From the NCBI GenBank assembly GCA_905250125.1, contig CAJNOL010000465.1, forward strand, positions 1-64,000: a DNA stretch of 64,000 bases. Direction: 5' to 3'. Origin of the DNA: Rotaria sordida. Its lineage: Eukaryota; Rotifera; Eurotatoria; Philodinida; Philodinidae. Position numbers and translations under genes: made by a program. The notes beneath the pieces are model-generated. The model saw nothing but the letters and a program-made list of their open reading frames with translations, was not told where the DNA came from and did no database searches. Shown piece after piece: positions 24,396-36,590 of the stretch (its first letter is position 1; the number at the start of each line of letters is the position of its first letter).

Positions 24396-25019
24396 AATAG
24401 TCTTCTAATAAAAGCTGTATTACTTTGAAATTCATAAGAATGTGAAGCAATTTTCAACTGAACTTATTGATGATTAGATGTAAAATGAATCCTATGAAGT
24501 TTTGACTTTTGCTTGAAACGAATTGAACGTAAATTTCTTCATCATTTTTTAATGCATATAAAATTGACAAAATTAGATAAATCAATGCGAAAAATTATTA
24601 CGTCATGTTGTCTCATTTTTGATGAGACAATATGAATCAAAGAAAGTTGCTTAAATTTCTTCCGAATAGATTGCACAATTTCTTAATATTTGTAATTCAA
24701 AGATTCTGTAGATGAAATATTCTAAAACTGTCAATATTGATAAGGAATATGTTTGAAAAGTCGGAGTAAACAACCATGTATTAGTCTTGAACTAAAATAC
24801 ACACAGAGATAATTAATGATCATTAGTGGTCTCTTCATTTTATTTAATTATTAACCTTTCGTTTCATTATAGATATATGATAGCAAGGATTATGGCTGCT
24901 TTTCTTTGGTTGATTGTCAATCTCCCTCTAGCTGAGGTGTGAGTGTGGATGTGGCGATGACAAAGAGAGAGAGAATCTACACCTACACCCATATCCACAC
25001 CCTAGACTTTTGAACAATG
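24396..25019. other. Intergenic, with a GT-rich inverted pair
   Basis: Bases about 24930-24956 (GTGTGAGTGTGGATGTGG) and 24981-25008 (complement GGGTGTGGATATGGG) form a small GT-rich hairpin around a GA run. No gene recognised. Confidence 0.4.
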
Positions 25020-25179
25020 AATGCCCAGGACGAAACTACCCAGCAGGATCCTGACGGATCCCTGAATAATCCGATGTCGTCCGATAACAGAATCCAGTCG
25101 GATACTGACTGTCGGAATCTCCGTTATATCTCTTGATTTTCGACGCTTTCCGACAGTCGGATTCTCCAGNNNNNNNNNN
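25020..25179. repeat. GC-richer repetitive patch ending in an assembly gap
   Basis: Short motifs recur in both orientations: GTCGGAATCTCC and GTCGGATTCTCC, and GGATCC/CCGAT words. The patch is clearly richer in G and C than its surroundings and stops at ten N (25170-25179). This suggests a repeat unit that the assembly could not resolve. Confidence 0.5.
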
Positions 25180-26159
25180 TATGTTAGAAAACTGTTTAGA
25201 AAATATATTTCACTCTAGGTTTCACAAATCTCAGAGGATTTCTTTAATTAACTAATAATCTACAATCAATTATCGAAATCAGTGATTAAATAATGATTTA
25301 TCACTCTGATTTATCGTCGGTTTAGGAAATATCGTTTCTTATACGATAATCGCGATAAAATCTGATTTAATTGCTGATTTTTGTACTAGATACGATTTTC
25401 ACGACATGAGAACTCGCCTCATGTGAGGTAATTTGGCATAACTTCTTATTCTGGTGATGTTTTCTGGAATAGTTGGATTTGAGTATCATGAAATATTGAA
25501 ATTCAAGATTACTATAGGCTTGTGAAGAAATTTTCGGGCTCTTGAATGAAATATTTTTTATGAGAAATGTTTTAAGATAGCCTGAAAAAATATATTTTAT
25601 TATCTATGCATAAGATGTATGGAATTGCCAAATCATCTCGTATGTATATGTTGATTGCCAAGCCACTTCATTCGAGGTGATTTGGCAAAGGCAATAAGTA
25701 GATCTCACGAAAACCATCATGGAAACATTACTAGGTGATATTTTTCGGAAAATAAAAGCACTATTGAATACAAAAAATGTTTTCTATACCTACCGTCTAG
25801 CAAAAATCTTTTTCTATCGTTCAGAATAAAAAAAGACATGCGTATTATAAGAGAAAATTTCTATTTCCTGTGTCGGATCATCCCTTGTTACTGTAATCCT
25901 GTTGACATTGTTGTTTCTTTTCAAGCAATGTTGTTATTATTATTCGTATTATCTCTTTATTGATAAAATGAAATAATTGCCTTTATTTCTTGATCCTCCC
26001 CCTTCAAAAAAAGTCAGTTTTCATCAAAATTGAGGTACAAGTATGAAAAGATAGCTTCTCATTTGCTCTTTCATAAACAATAAAAATTTTTTATTGACAG
26101 CTTGTTTTCTCCAAAACTTTTTCAAGTTTTCCAAGACCTCCTATTCGAAAAATCAAAAA
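25180..26159. other. Intergenic, with small hairpins
   Basis: The words GAGGTGATTTGGC and GCCAAATCATCTC recur in both orientations near 25420, 25630 and 25670. One tight hairpin, GCCAAGCCACTTC against GAGGTGATTTGGC, lies near 25657-25686. Probably terminal repeats of degraded elements. No gene. Confidence 0.4.
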
Positions 26160-26556
26160 ACGTTTTTTTTTCTCTCATTTTTCACTATCTCAAACGCATA
26201 TCCAAAATTTCTCTGTCCAGGTCCGTCCAATATATTTAAATTCTTTTTTATTTCAAAGAACATGTAAAGATGTAGAGCATAACAAGGCCAGTTTTTTAAA
26301 TTAGACCTATTTTTGTTATATATGTAGTCATTTACAGAAAGTGACAGCATTTTTTCGAGGGTTTTTTTTTCGGTCATCGAACTCTCTATTCCTTCTTTGC
26401 GCTTGTAAAGTGGGTATTTAAAAAAATCGAGCCTCGTCATGCTCGACATCTTGACATACTCTTTTCAAACAAACAAAAAATTTAAGTATATTGGACGAAT
26501 CTGGACCGAGAAATTTCGGATGTCAAATGACCTATTTTTCACCATTGTTTGGTCAA
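26160..26556. repeat. Inverted repeat (foldback)
   Basis: Arms about 26165-26255 and 26462-26550 are reverse complements; for example AAATTTCTCTGTCCAGGTCC against GGACCGAGAAATTT, next to TATTGGAC blocks. The symmetry continues inward (GATGTAGAGCAT against ATGCTCGACATC). A minus-strand frame of 98 codons (26153-26449) is a by-product of the repeat. Confidence 0.65.
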
Positions 26557-26745
26557 TATCTCTTCTAAACCTCATAATTTCGGACTGAAAATTTGATCAT
26601 AGCTTTTCCACTTCAGGTCTAGTTCATTTGCTTTCGAATAGGTTTTTTCTTTTTTATCATTGAAAGCATTTTTAACTAATAATGTCAAACCTTTTCAATG
26701 AACGAATATCATAAAAGGATTCTTCCGATTAATTAAACAACGAAG

Positions 26746-26924
26746 TAGGAGCTGCGAAAGTGGGAGTGTACACATCCACGATAATGGGAAATTTTCAGCT
26801 TTTTTCAATGATAGAAATGGATTTTTTGAACTTCCTATCATATTTTTATGAGGTTTTGTTGCAAAAAGTACCTTTATACCCCCCCCCCCCCCCCCCCAAT
26901 CTTCGTACCCTCGCGCAGCCTCTG
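26746..26924. mobile_element. 179-bp hAT-type MITE with exact 8-bp target duplication
   Basis: The octamer CAACGAAG occurs at 26738-26745 and again at 26925-26932, directly flanking the element. The ends pair as TAGGAGCTGCGAAAG on the left and the complement CAGAGGCTGCGCGAGG on the right. The inside holds a run of 19 C (26879-26897) and segments shared with the larger element at 52005-54034: GAAAGTGGGAGTGTACAC near the left end and CGTACCCTCG near the right end. It looks like a deletion derivative of that family. It lies about 145 bases upstream of TSG101. Confidence 0.85.
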
Positions 26925-27069
26925 CAACGAAGGAGCGACCTCTTCATTCTCGTTAGTTTAATGGTTAAAATAATACATGTACACCGAGTCATTTGACAAG
27001 ACATTGTTTTATGTAAATTCTGATTCATTATTTCATTCCATTTTCTTTTCTTTTTGACTAACGAATATC

Positions 27070-28447
27070 ATGGTGAAACAATCACAAAATGAAATTGATC
27101 AAATGATTCAACGAGCACGAGTAAAAATAAGAAATTAAATATTTAAAAAAAAAAAATAAAAATCTTTTCTATTTCAAAGCCTAAAAATCGTGATTTGGTT
27201 CGTCGAGATATAAATCAAGGACTTAATTCACCAATAGGTAATTTGGTATTAAAATTAGTTGAATATTATTATAATGATGGAACTTCAAAAGAATTACTTT
27301 GTTTGGCTGGTACTGTTGCTTGTCAATATAAAGGAAATCGATATAATATTCCTATTGAAATATGGTTTCAACAAGATCATCCACATATTCCACCATTAGC
27401 TTATGTTAAACCAACACCAGATATGTATGTTTCAACAGCAAGTAGAGATGTTCAACCTGATGGAACTATTATTATACCTTATCTTCAAAACTGGCGTCAT
27501 GTAAAATATTTATTTATTTTATTTATTTTAAATATTATTTTATTTTATTTTAGCCAAATAGTGATATATTGAATTTATTAAAATCAATGTCTGATGCATT
27601 TAGTCAATCACCTCCAGTATATTCAAATTCGAGTATGACTAATCGTTCAACACCATATCCAACAAATGCATCATTAATGCCGATGCCAACACCAATAGGA
27701 ACGGGAATAGGTGGTACTCAAGGAAATCCATCATATTCAAATCCATATGGATATCCACAAACACAAATTCCTCAAGATATTTATCGAGATTCAGTACAAA
27801 CAGCTGTTTTTGATAGAGTTCGAACTCGTTTAGATGAAACAATGCAAATAGGAAAAGCACAAATTGATTCACTTCAACGAACTGAACAAGATTTAATTGA
27901 TGGTGAAAAAAAAATTCAATTGTTTATTAATGATGCACAACAACAACAAATTCAAGCACAAGTTTATTTTTATTTTTTATTTTATTCAATTTCATTTATC
28001 GATTTTTGTTTTTCTAGAATTATATTATGAACATAAAAGCAAAAACTAATGAAATGTTAGAAGCTACACAAAAAATGTCTTTATCATCAGGAAAAGGAAA
28101 TTCTATTAAAGAAGATGCTCTTATAACTCCTGCACCTGTTTATAAACAGTTAACCATTTTTATTTTCTTATTTTATTTATTTGTTCTTTTCTTTTTAAAA
28201 GACTTTTACAAGGTTATGCCGAAGAACATGCTATTCAAGATTTATTATATTATCTTGCTGATGGACTTCGAAGAAAATCTATTGGATTAGATACTTATTT
28301 AAAAGTTTGTTTTCTTTTTTGTTCTTTAACTAGATTTTTATTATTTTTTTTTTCTTTTAGCATGTTAGAGAACTTTCTCGAAAACAATTTATTTTACGAG
28401 CTACAATGTATAAATGTCGACAAGTTGCTGGTTTACCTTTGAAATAA
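27070..28447 (+). CDS. TSG101: TSG101 / VPS23, ESCRT-I subunit
   Basis: Acts in endosomal sorting, recruiting ubiquitinated cargo and PTAP-motif proteins for multivesicular-body formation. Six exons, 27070-27120, 27180-27500, 27554-27961, 28018-28148, 28202-28304 and 28361-28447, total 1101 bases (366 residues). Residues about 1-135 form the UEV domain: CLAGTVACQYKGNRYNIPIE, WFQQDHPHIPPLAYVKPT and IIIPYLQNWRHPNSD. As in the family, the E2 catalytic cysteine is absent. A Pro/Ser/Asn-rich linker follows, then a coiled coil (about residues 190-270) and the C-terminal steadiness box, with EEHAIQDLLYYLADGLRR and LDTYLKHVRELSRKQF. All splice phases join. Confidence 0.95.
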
Positions 28448-29588
28448 ATGAATTTTCATTTTTTTTTGTTAAATAAAAATAAAAATAGAGGCTTCGAATA
28501 ATTTGAATAATGAGAATGTAATCTAAAAGAATTTCATCACTATTCTACACTTCCTGAAAAAAAACTTAATTTAAATTAGTATCGATAATATGATATCAGT
28601 AACAAAAATTCAATTATTTATGCAATATATCATGTCGAAAACAAGATTTCAAATAACTTAATGGATTTATTGATTTAAAACTAATTTCGGTGATGGTGTT
28701 CGTTGTTTATGAGAGTAATACAATATCGAAAAGTACAAGATATTGTAGACAGCCTTCATATTTGTTATTAGGGGTTTTGTGATTTTCTAATGATAAATAT
28801 AGTTAACATATAAAATTGGAAACATGATTATTTGGATGTCAATAAATAAACAACAAGTCAATAAAGAAGAAAGATTAAAAAATTCTTTATAAAACAAATT
28901 TTATTAGACAGATTAAATACAAAAAAAAAATTCGTCAACATTTTCAAAATGATCCCATAAATTATTAAAAGAGAAGCAATGATTCAGTGTCGTTATAATA
29001 TCATAATATGAGTAAGACAACGAAGATTAATAATAATATGACTCATACAAGGAAAAAAACACCATTCGAAAAGAAAAATAATATATTAATATATTTTATT
29101 TAATAGATTTAATATGACTTTATTTACAAATGATTATTTAAATGAAAGGTTCTGCATTCATTATCAAAAATTTAAAAATAAAAAAAAACCGTTGTTTTTT
29201 TAATAATTTTTGTTCTTTTCTTTTTTTTAATTATTTCGTGCAATTCAATTTCAATTGAGGTTCTTATACCAACTATGATAAACTAATGAATACAATTTCG
29301 AATAGGATAATAATGACGATAAGTTTGGAAGAAAAAATCGATTACTCATCATTTATTCTCATATTGTGTATTCAGTGAACTAATAACACATGATTCAATA
29401 AACTCGCTTGTGTACCTGGCCAGGTTTGTTGTTTGTTGCGTCAAAGAGAAAAGGCACACCTATATCCAAAGTACATGTTATATGTGTGCATCTTTCAAAA
29501 TAGGTAGGTCAATCGGTAAAACGAAAACGTCATGAAAACAACTAAATCAATAGAGAAACTAAGAAATTGCATTAATAGTTAACTTAAA
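28448..29588. other. Intergenic, no gene seen
   Basis: AT-rich sequence after TSG101. No coding signal or repeat recognised. Confidence 0.4.
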
Positions 29589-29590
29589 TA

Positions 29591-30175
29591 TAGTGACGGA
29601 CAAAAGTTTCGATCACCTTTTATTTTTGTGAATTATTTTGCTCAAAATGATTTGTTGAAAACATCGAAATAGTGATGTGAATATCCAATGAAGAACTCTA
29701 TCTAAAACATTATATAGTAGGATCTTATCAATAGATTATGACGGTGAGATTTACTAAAAAACTGAAAACCGTATTTTTCGAGTCCTTGAAGGCTTTGTGA
29801 AAATTGTTTTTTGATAATCCCATCTTAAATTGAGAAGTTATACAGGTATCATAGCAAAACAAAAAAATGCATTTTTTAGCCGATTTTTTGATAAAATTCA
29901 GTTGCTTTCGTGTTTTGTGATGCCTGTAATTTCTCAATTTAAGATGAGATTGTCAAAAAACAATTCCCAAAAAGTCTTCAAGGACTTGAAAAATACAGTT
30001 TTCACTTTTTTATAAACCTTGTCGTCATAATCTATTGATGAAATTCCACTATATAATATGTTAGAGAGAGTTCTTGATTGTCTATTCAAATCACTATTTG
30101 GATGTCTTCAATAAATTAGTTTGAATAAAATAATTTATAAAAATAAAAGGGGATCGAAACTTTTGTTCGTCACCA
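29591..30175. mobile_element. Tc1/mariner-type palindromic element (MITE)
   Basis: Terminal inverted repeats read TAGTGACGGACAAAAGTTTC on the left and TGGTGACGAACAAAAGTTTC on the right complement, typical of Tc1/mariner. TA dinucleotides flank both ends (29589-29590 and 30176-30177). The entire 585 bases fold back, with arms of about 285 bases and almost no loop. Because of this the same 60-residue peptide appears on both strands (29728-29937 minus and 29830-30015 plus); it is not evidence of a gene. Confidence 0.85.
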
Positions 30176-30584
30176 TATGTGGAGAAGGGGAAAGAGTAAA
30201 AAGGAAAATTTGTAAAGAGATTGAATCCACAAATACACTTACAAACATAAACTATCAATGGTTAAAATATCTAAAGTGTAATCCGTTAAAGATCCAATCT
30301 AGATAATGAATCATGGATTAGACTGTCAATATATCTGATTTGAATGTTATCAATGGATTCTATTAATTTAAAGTATTTTATTAGATGAAGACAATATTAT
30401 TTGTTTGATAATTGATTATGAATGTCAATCGTGCCACTGTGAAACAAAAAATTTTGTTGATTTAATTAATCTTTTATTGACTGATTAAGAAAACTAATAT
30501 TTTAATATAGGGACTAGTTTTTATTTATTTATGAACGAATCAATGATAAAGGGATTTCACAAAAAAACCAAGTTTCATTCTCGT

Positions 30585-30920
30585 TTATTTGTTGTCTTTC
30601 CTGAGATTTCGTTTATTTCCACCTTGAATATGATCATGACGAATTTGTGAACCAGTTTTATCTTGTTTATTACGTCGTCGTCGTTGTGCACTTACATAAA
30701 GAAAAAGAGCTATTCCTATTGATATTAATAAAAATATTGCCCATTGTTTTGTTACTAAATTAAATTAAAAATAATATCGAATAAAAAGAAAAAAAATGAA
30801 ATATTTACAAAGTTGAAAAGCATATGACCATGTTAAAAGACCTGTTTCTGTTTGAGGTCTTGATGAAGGTAATTGTTGTTCATCTTCAGGTTCATCTTCA
30901 ATAATTGCTTCGTCTGACAT
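30585..30920 (-). CDS. Small single-pass membrane protein (93 residues)
   Basis: Two exons, 30920-30809 and 30754-30585, with a 54-base intron; summed length 282 bases. The start MSDEAIIEDEPEDEQQ is very acidic and carries no signal peptide. One hydrophobic segment follows, about residues 42-58 (WAIFLLISIGIALFLYV), then a strongly basic tail beginning SAQRRRRNKQDK. An acidic cytosolic head, one helix and an Arg/Lys-rich tail suggest a small single-pass protein of the ER or another endomembrane. The family is not recognised. Its gene lies just beyond MPDU1 on the same strand, with about 120 bases between the MPDU1 stop and this start. Confidence 0.72.
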
Positions 30921-31038
30921 TTTTTCTTTTAAATCTATAATCAAAGAAGAAAAATTCTAAATAATGTGTTTCACTCTCTTTTTTTTTCTTTCGACAGACA
31001 ATATGAAAAACAAAAAAAAAAAGAAAAAAAGTTTATGT

Positions 31039-33189
31039 TTATTGAACTTTTTTTGTTTGTTCTAAACCTGAAGCAGGTGCCGACCAATAATATCCTAATT
31101 GAAATACTAATAAAAAATTGGCAAATGAATTCAATATATATGTCCAAATAAGTGTTGGATCTCCTGTTTCTTCAATTGATGTAAATATTCGTGCAAGTGA
31201 ACCAAAAAATAACATTAACATTGTTAACGCTGATAGATTTCCAGTTGATTTTGCTTTATATATGCAAAATGATTGCCAAAGACGACTTATTAAACTTAAT
31301 ACCAGCGATAAACCAGCTAATATACCAACTAAACGAGCCGGAAGGAGTTTTTCATACATTAAAACAGTAACAAAAACACATAAAACTAAACAAAAAAAGA
31401 AAAAGATTTTATTTTATTTTATATATATTGAAATGATCGAAGGACAAATAGTTTAACCTTGTCTCCTCTCTCAGATATAGAATGGTTAATTTAAACTAAA
31501 ATTTTCACAAATGAACGGACACAATGAGAAAGACTTTCTCTATGTACTATAAAGTTCTACTAGGTAGATATGACATATCAATTTATAATATCATCTAGAA
31601 TAGAATAAGATAGTGGCATCTATTGAAATATCATTGATATCTACGTGGACTTGATAATGCATTGAAGATATCTTTCTCTACAATTCTCTTCTTTAGTCAA
31701 AAAATTTATAGTTACATTTCAGTTCAAACTAGATTGAACTTGTTGTTTATTTATAGGATATATATATGACCTTGAGGAGAGAGAGACCATAGAATTTTTG
31801 TACACAGCTTGAAGTATTTTCAAATGAAATTAAATACTTGTGCACAATTTTTATTCGAACAAAATTTTGAAATTTTTCTTTCATTTATTTTAGTATATTA
31901 TCGTGTTTAAATAAGCAAAAAAATAACATAGTGACTTTACCAAAATAAATCTGATCGGAGAAAAGTTTACTCAAAACAAAAAACAAAAAAAAATCATGTC
32001 CAAATGTCATGATCATTATATATTCAAGTAGAATATTTAAAACTATGTAACAGCAGACGGGACCACCTAGAGCATCATCTGTCGTACTTTAACTATAAAT
32101 AAGAATGTTTATTCAATGATGATGCAAATAAAAAAATAGTCTTATCAACATCTTCTCGAAAAAGTGGATAGTAGAGTCAAAATCTCTTTCAATAATCTCT
32201 TTAAATTTAGCCTTTTTCTTTTTTGAAAAGTGATTTATATTCATAACGAAGAAATTTCGATGCATTTTTATGTGATAAAAAATGCAAGGTTCATTTTTTT
32301 TTTCTCAAAGAAAAAAAACGAATTTTCTAAGGTCAAGATGTCCATAACCTCTTCTGTCAATCTGTTGACTGTTAATTGAATAAAAACAAAAGATAATTTT
32401 CCCATTGTTTTTATTCGCTATTTCATCAATAATTGTCTTTTATAATAAAAAAGAAAAGCTTTCAGTAGGGTTTGGTGTAATGTATATATTTAGAAGTGAA
32501 ATAACAAGTTACAATTAATCAAGACTAAGTGATAGAAGACCTATTAAATTTTAGCATAAAATCTTAGTCCTGAGGATAGAGCATATCATATCCGGGACCC
32601 GATGGACTCAAGCTGAGGATTAATTTTCATATTTATTTGAACATGTATCGAGAGAAGGAGATGTTTATCCTTATTCTCATTTAATTAGATATGATACAAA
32701 AATAAATCTTAAAATTTCTATTAATATGTTAAAAAATATTGAATTTGATTCGATAGTATAGAATATGTTAAATAATAAATAAAACAAACCTAAATAAATA
32801 AGAGCCAATGTATATTTTCGTTTATAATAAAGTACCAATAAAATAACTAATATTGTTTGAATAAATAGAAAATATGAATCTCCATAAGCTGATATTGGAA
32901 ATTCAGATGTATAACCATAAGCCATTGATCCAAATATAGCTGCTAACATAATTGTTTCAGCTAATACACTAACACCAACACCTGATTTATTCCAATATAT
33001 TTTAACTATTTGAGGAAATTTAACAAGTAATGAACCAATTAATATAGCATAACCAAGCATTTTACTTAGTAACATTTTATTACAAGCAAAATCAAAAAAT
33101 TGTTGTTTTAATACTAATTGATCATAACAATGAGGTGATAATAACTTTGAAGCAATTGATTCCAATGATGACCAAAACGATTCATCCAT
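31039..33189 (-). CDS. MPDU1: Mannose-P-dolichol utilization defect 1 protein
   Basis: A multi-pass ER membrane protein of the PQ-loop family, needed for use of dolichol-phosphate mannose and glucose in glycosylation. Two exons, 33189-32790 and 31385-31039, sum to 747 bases (248 residues; human MPDU1 has 247). The first exon has CYDQLVLKQQFFDF, LLSKMLGY and the first PQ-loop, GSLLVKFPQIVKIYWNKSG. The second has KSTGNLSALT, then FFGSLARIFTSIEETGDPT, nearly identical to the family. The proline of the second PQ-loop is replaced, as in other animal MPDU1 proteins. The 1.4-kb intron (31386-32789) is far longer than others in the window; no element in it was resolved. All phases join. Confidence 0.94.
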
Positions 33190-33487
33190 TTTTCAATTTT
33201 TTTTTTCCTCTTAGGATTTTTTTATAATCAAACAACAACTCAGTAGAAAATTTTTTTCTAATAAATAAACTGCGATGAAAAAGAAATAATTCTAATGATT
33301 AAACGTGTCGTTATATTCAACCAATTAGATTCTATAGAAAAAAGATGTCACTAATTAACAAATTGCTTTTTTTTAGATATATATATCTAAAACAATATTT
33401 GTTAATATTCGAATACTGCAGGTTGAAAATTTTGTTTAAAAAATTATATAGGAATATATACATCGCTAGCTCTCAATAATTAGTATA

Positions 33488-34776
33488 CGAGGCACAGGTC
33501 AATGTTTATGTGCATCTGAAAACCATACTCTCAAATCAACAAACACAAATTTTAAGCTTATTTGAATGCACTATAGTAGAGCTAGTCAATATCGACTTTC
33601 AAGCACTACCAACGTACTATCCAAAAAAAAATAGTCGAAAATCGCCTCATAAATATTTATTAGGATTATGCTTCAACAAAACAAAGAATTTAACCATCGA
33701 ATATACTAAAAAATAGAGTATCAATTGCTGATAAAAAATGTGCTGTTTAAATAATTTGATATAATCTATTTACTGAATTATTGTAGTCGAACATGAATGA
33801 GAAATATCAGTTGAAAATAGTCGATTATTGAGAGTATATTTTATATCAATTTTCGAAATAAAAACAAACCAAACTGAATTTTCGATATATTATGTGTAAC
33901 TTTTGATTCTCTACAAAATGGTAAAACATCGAAAAAAAAAGTTTCCCTTCGAGAACTCACAAATCTCTAATTTCTAGCAATTTTCATTGATAAGACACAA
34001 ATTGTAAATCAAAATAATTGTTACATTCGGAATCAACATAAAACACTACATCGAATCTAATAAATTCTAGGGACATTTTTTTCCTAAGAAAAATCACCTG
34101 TAGTTCCCCATAGCTGTATTTTTGTTAAACTCTTGCCCCGTGATCCTTCAGTGGCCAGTTTTTCTCAGGAAAAAAAACTCTCTAGAATTTATTAGATTCG
34201 ATGTAGTTTTTTATGTTGATTCCGAATGTAACAATTATTTTGATTTACAATTTGTGTCTTATCAATGAAAATTGCTAGAAATTAGAGATTTGTGAGTTCT
34301 CGAAGGGAAACTTTTTTTTTCGATGTTTTACCATTTTGTAGAGAATCAAAAGTTACACATAATATATCAAAAATTCAGTTTGGTTTGTTTTTATTTCGAA
34401 AATTGATATAAAATATACTCTCAATAATCGACTATTTTCAACTGATATTTCTCATTCATATTCGACTACAATAATTCAGTAGATAGATTATATCAAATTA
34501 TTTAAACGGTATATTTTTTTTTCAGCAATTGATACTCAATCTTTTAGTATATTCTATGGATAAATTCTTTGTTTTGTTGAAGCATAATCCTAATAAATAT
34601 TTATGAGGCGATTTTCGACTATTTTTTTTTGGATAGTAAGTTGGTAGTGTTTGAAAGTCGGTATTGGCTGACTTTACTATAGTACATCCAAAATGAGCTA
34701 AAAATTTGTATTTGGTGGTTTTAGACTGTGGTCTTTGAAACGCACATAAAAAATCTAAACATTGACTAGTGTCTCG
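33488..34776. mobile_element. 1.3-kb near-perfect palindrome (foldback element)
   Basis: Arms of about 600 bases (33488-34100 and 34150-34776) are reverse complements with only a few percent mismatches over most of their length. The short loop holds about 50 bases. Terminal words are CGAGGCACAGGTCAATGTTT on the left and CGAGACACTAGTCAATGTTT on the right complement. The outermost 80 bases are more diverged than the inner arms. No reading frame of note and no target duplication were seen. High arm identity implies recent insertion or repeated correction between arms. Confidence 0.82.
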
Positions 34777-36590
34777 ATCTCCTCATGGGTGATCTCTTAA
34801 ATCTTCTAGATTTATGATTACACAAGAAAAGAAGAAACAAAGAAATCAGTTGTACCGCTTTATTGTTAAAGAATATGAATACCTAGTGAAAGTCAGTTTG
34901 ATATAAATTATAATTAATATAAAATATCGAATAGAAAGTGAACGTCAATAGTTGTTACATATTTCAAGCGAATTTTTCTTTTAAATATTCTATGATTTTG
35001 AATGAATTATCTTATAAATTCTATCAATGAGAAGATAATTGAAGAATTTTGTTTTATATGTAATAGAAATAAATTCTCGAATAGTTTTCTCTAGATGGGT
35101 AACTACATTCAATTTATCGAGCCCATAATCAGAATTACTGGAAAAGAAATTATCGGATACTTAATCCGATTTACCGAGAATACAATCGGATCCAATGGAA
35201 AAAAATTAGTAGGAGTGAATTGAGACAAAAAATAAACTCGACCGAGTACATGTCTATCCAGAATTGAAAGAAATAAGTCGATTGTTTTTGAAATAAACTA
35301 TCACATATTTGTTGTTCACTACTTTTGTTTTTTTATTAATTGGGCAAATCTTTTAGAAATTTAATCAACAATTACAAATTATTTTTTGTTTATTTAAAGC
35401 TTGAAAATTGTTCTTCTCATATTTTTTCTTTTTAATATTCTCCATAGATTTTCAATGGATTATACTTTATTATCTTGAGATAAAAACTTGATTATTAAAT
35501 AATTCACAATAGAATCATTGTTCATTGGTAATTCGTTCTGCACGTAATGTTTTCCAGATATTTAATCCTTTTCAAATCGATTATTATTCGAGTAAACATG
35601 CAATCAATGGATTATGATGAATCTTGAATAGGATAAAGATTTATTGGCTGCTACAATAGACACGATTTTTTTTTAATATAGAATTATTGTGAACTTTATT
35701 TTAAAAAAAACTAATATTGATCGATTGCAAAAAATATCTTTTGACTGATAATTCTAAGATAAGATATTATCTAATAAATATATCAATTGAAAGATTGACA
35801 CAAATACTTAAGACTTATGATTAGGATTTATTTTCTCTCTACATATTAATTAATTTTTTCATGTCTCATGATTTATGAAAGAGTCAGACAATGTTGAGGT
35901 TTAGGAAAAAACTTCAACAAGGTTTTTAAAAAGATGGTAACGAAGGATTGATCTTATATAGAGTTTAATTGAAATCTAGTTTGTCTTAGCAAACTTCGAC
36001 CAAAAAAGAACCGGTCTTTAAATTAATATTTATTTGAATAGTATTTCTTTTTTCTTCGATGTATATTGGTCTTTGACCTGCTTCATCAATAATATTTAAA
36101 GTAAAAATATATTATCTTGTTAGCCTTTATTGACTTATATTCCAACAAAAAAAAAAAATAATCAAAGATTTTTTTTATCTTGTGTATTCCCTATAGTAGA
36201 ATAATAAATATCTTCTCTCGGAATTTGATATTCAAAAAAATAAAATAAAATAACTATGTTAATTTGCTTATTAATAAAAATACTTTCGAATATGATTTTT
36301 GACGTCGACACAGAAAGTCATTGATGCATACATTACAATATTAATATTGATTATGAATATTTTATCTTACTTAAATATAGCAACTACTCGTTATGTTCTT
36401 TTAATGAATATTAAAATTTATTTTTGAATAAAAAAATTATTTTCGTAGTTTTGTGGTTAATTAAAAACGAAATTTATCTAACTTTATCTTTCCTTAATGT
36501 CTCTTATATATGTTTTATCTTTTTATTAATTTATTTTTGTTATTAATACTCATTTTAAATTGAATTTTATATTCAATAATTATCATATAG
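34777..36590. other. Intergenic, no gene seen
   Basis: About 1.8 kb of AT-rich DNA. No coding signal or clear repeat recognised. Confidence 0.4.

Noticed and set aside
24930-25008. GT-rich words like bdelloid telomere repeat (TGTGGG)
   Set aside because: Only a few irregular units, arranged as a hairpin; no tandem array.
29728-30015. Two overlapping open frames with nearly the same peptide on opposite strands
   Set aside because: They are mirror images caused by the palindromic MITE, with no known protein similarity.
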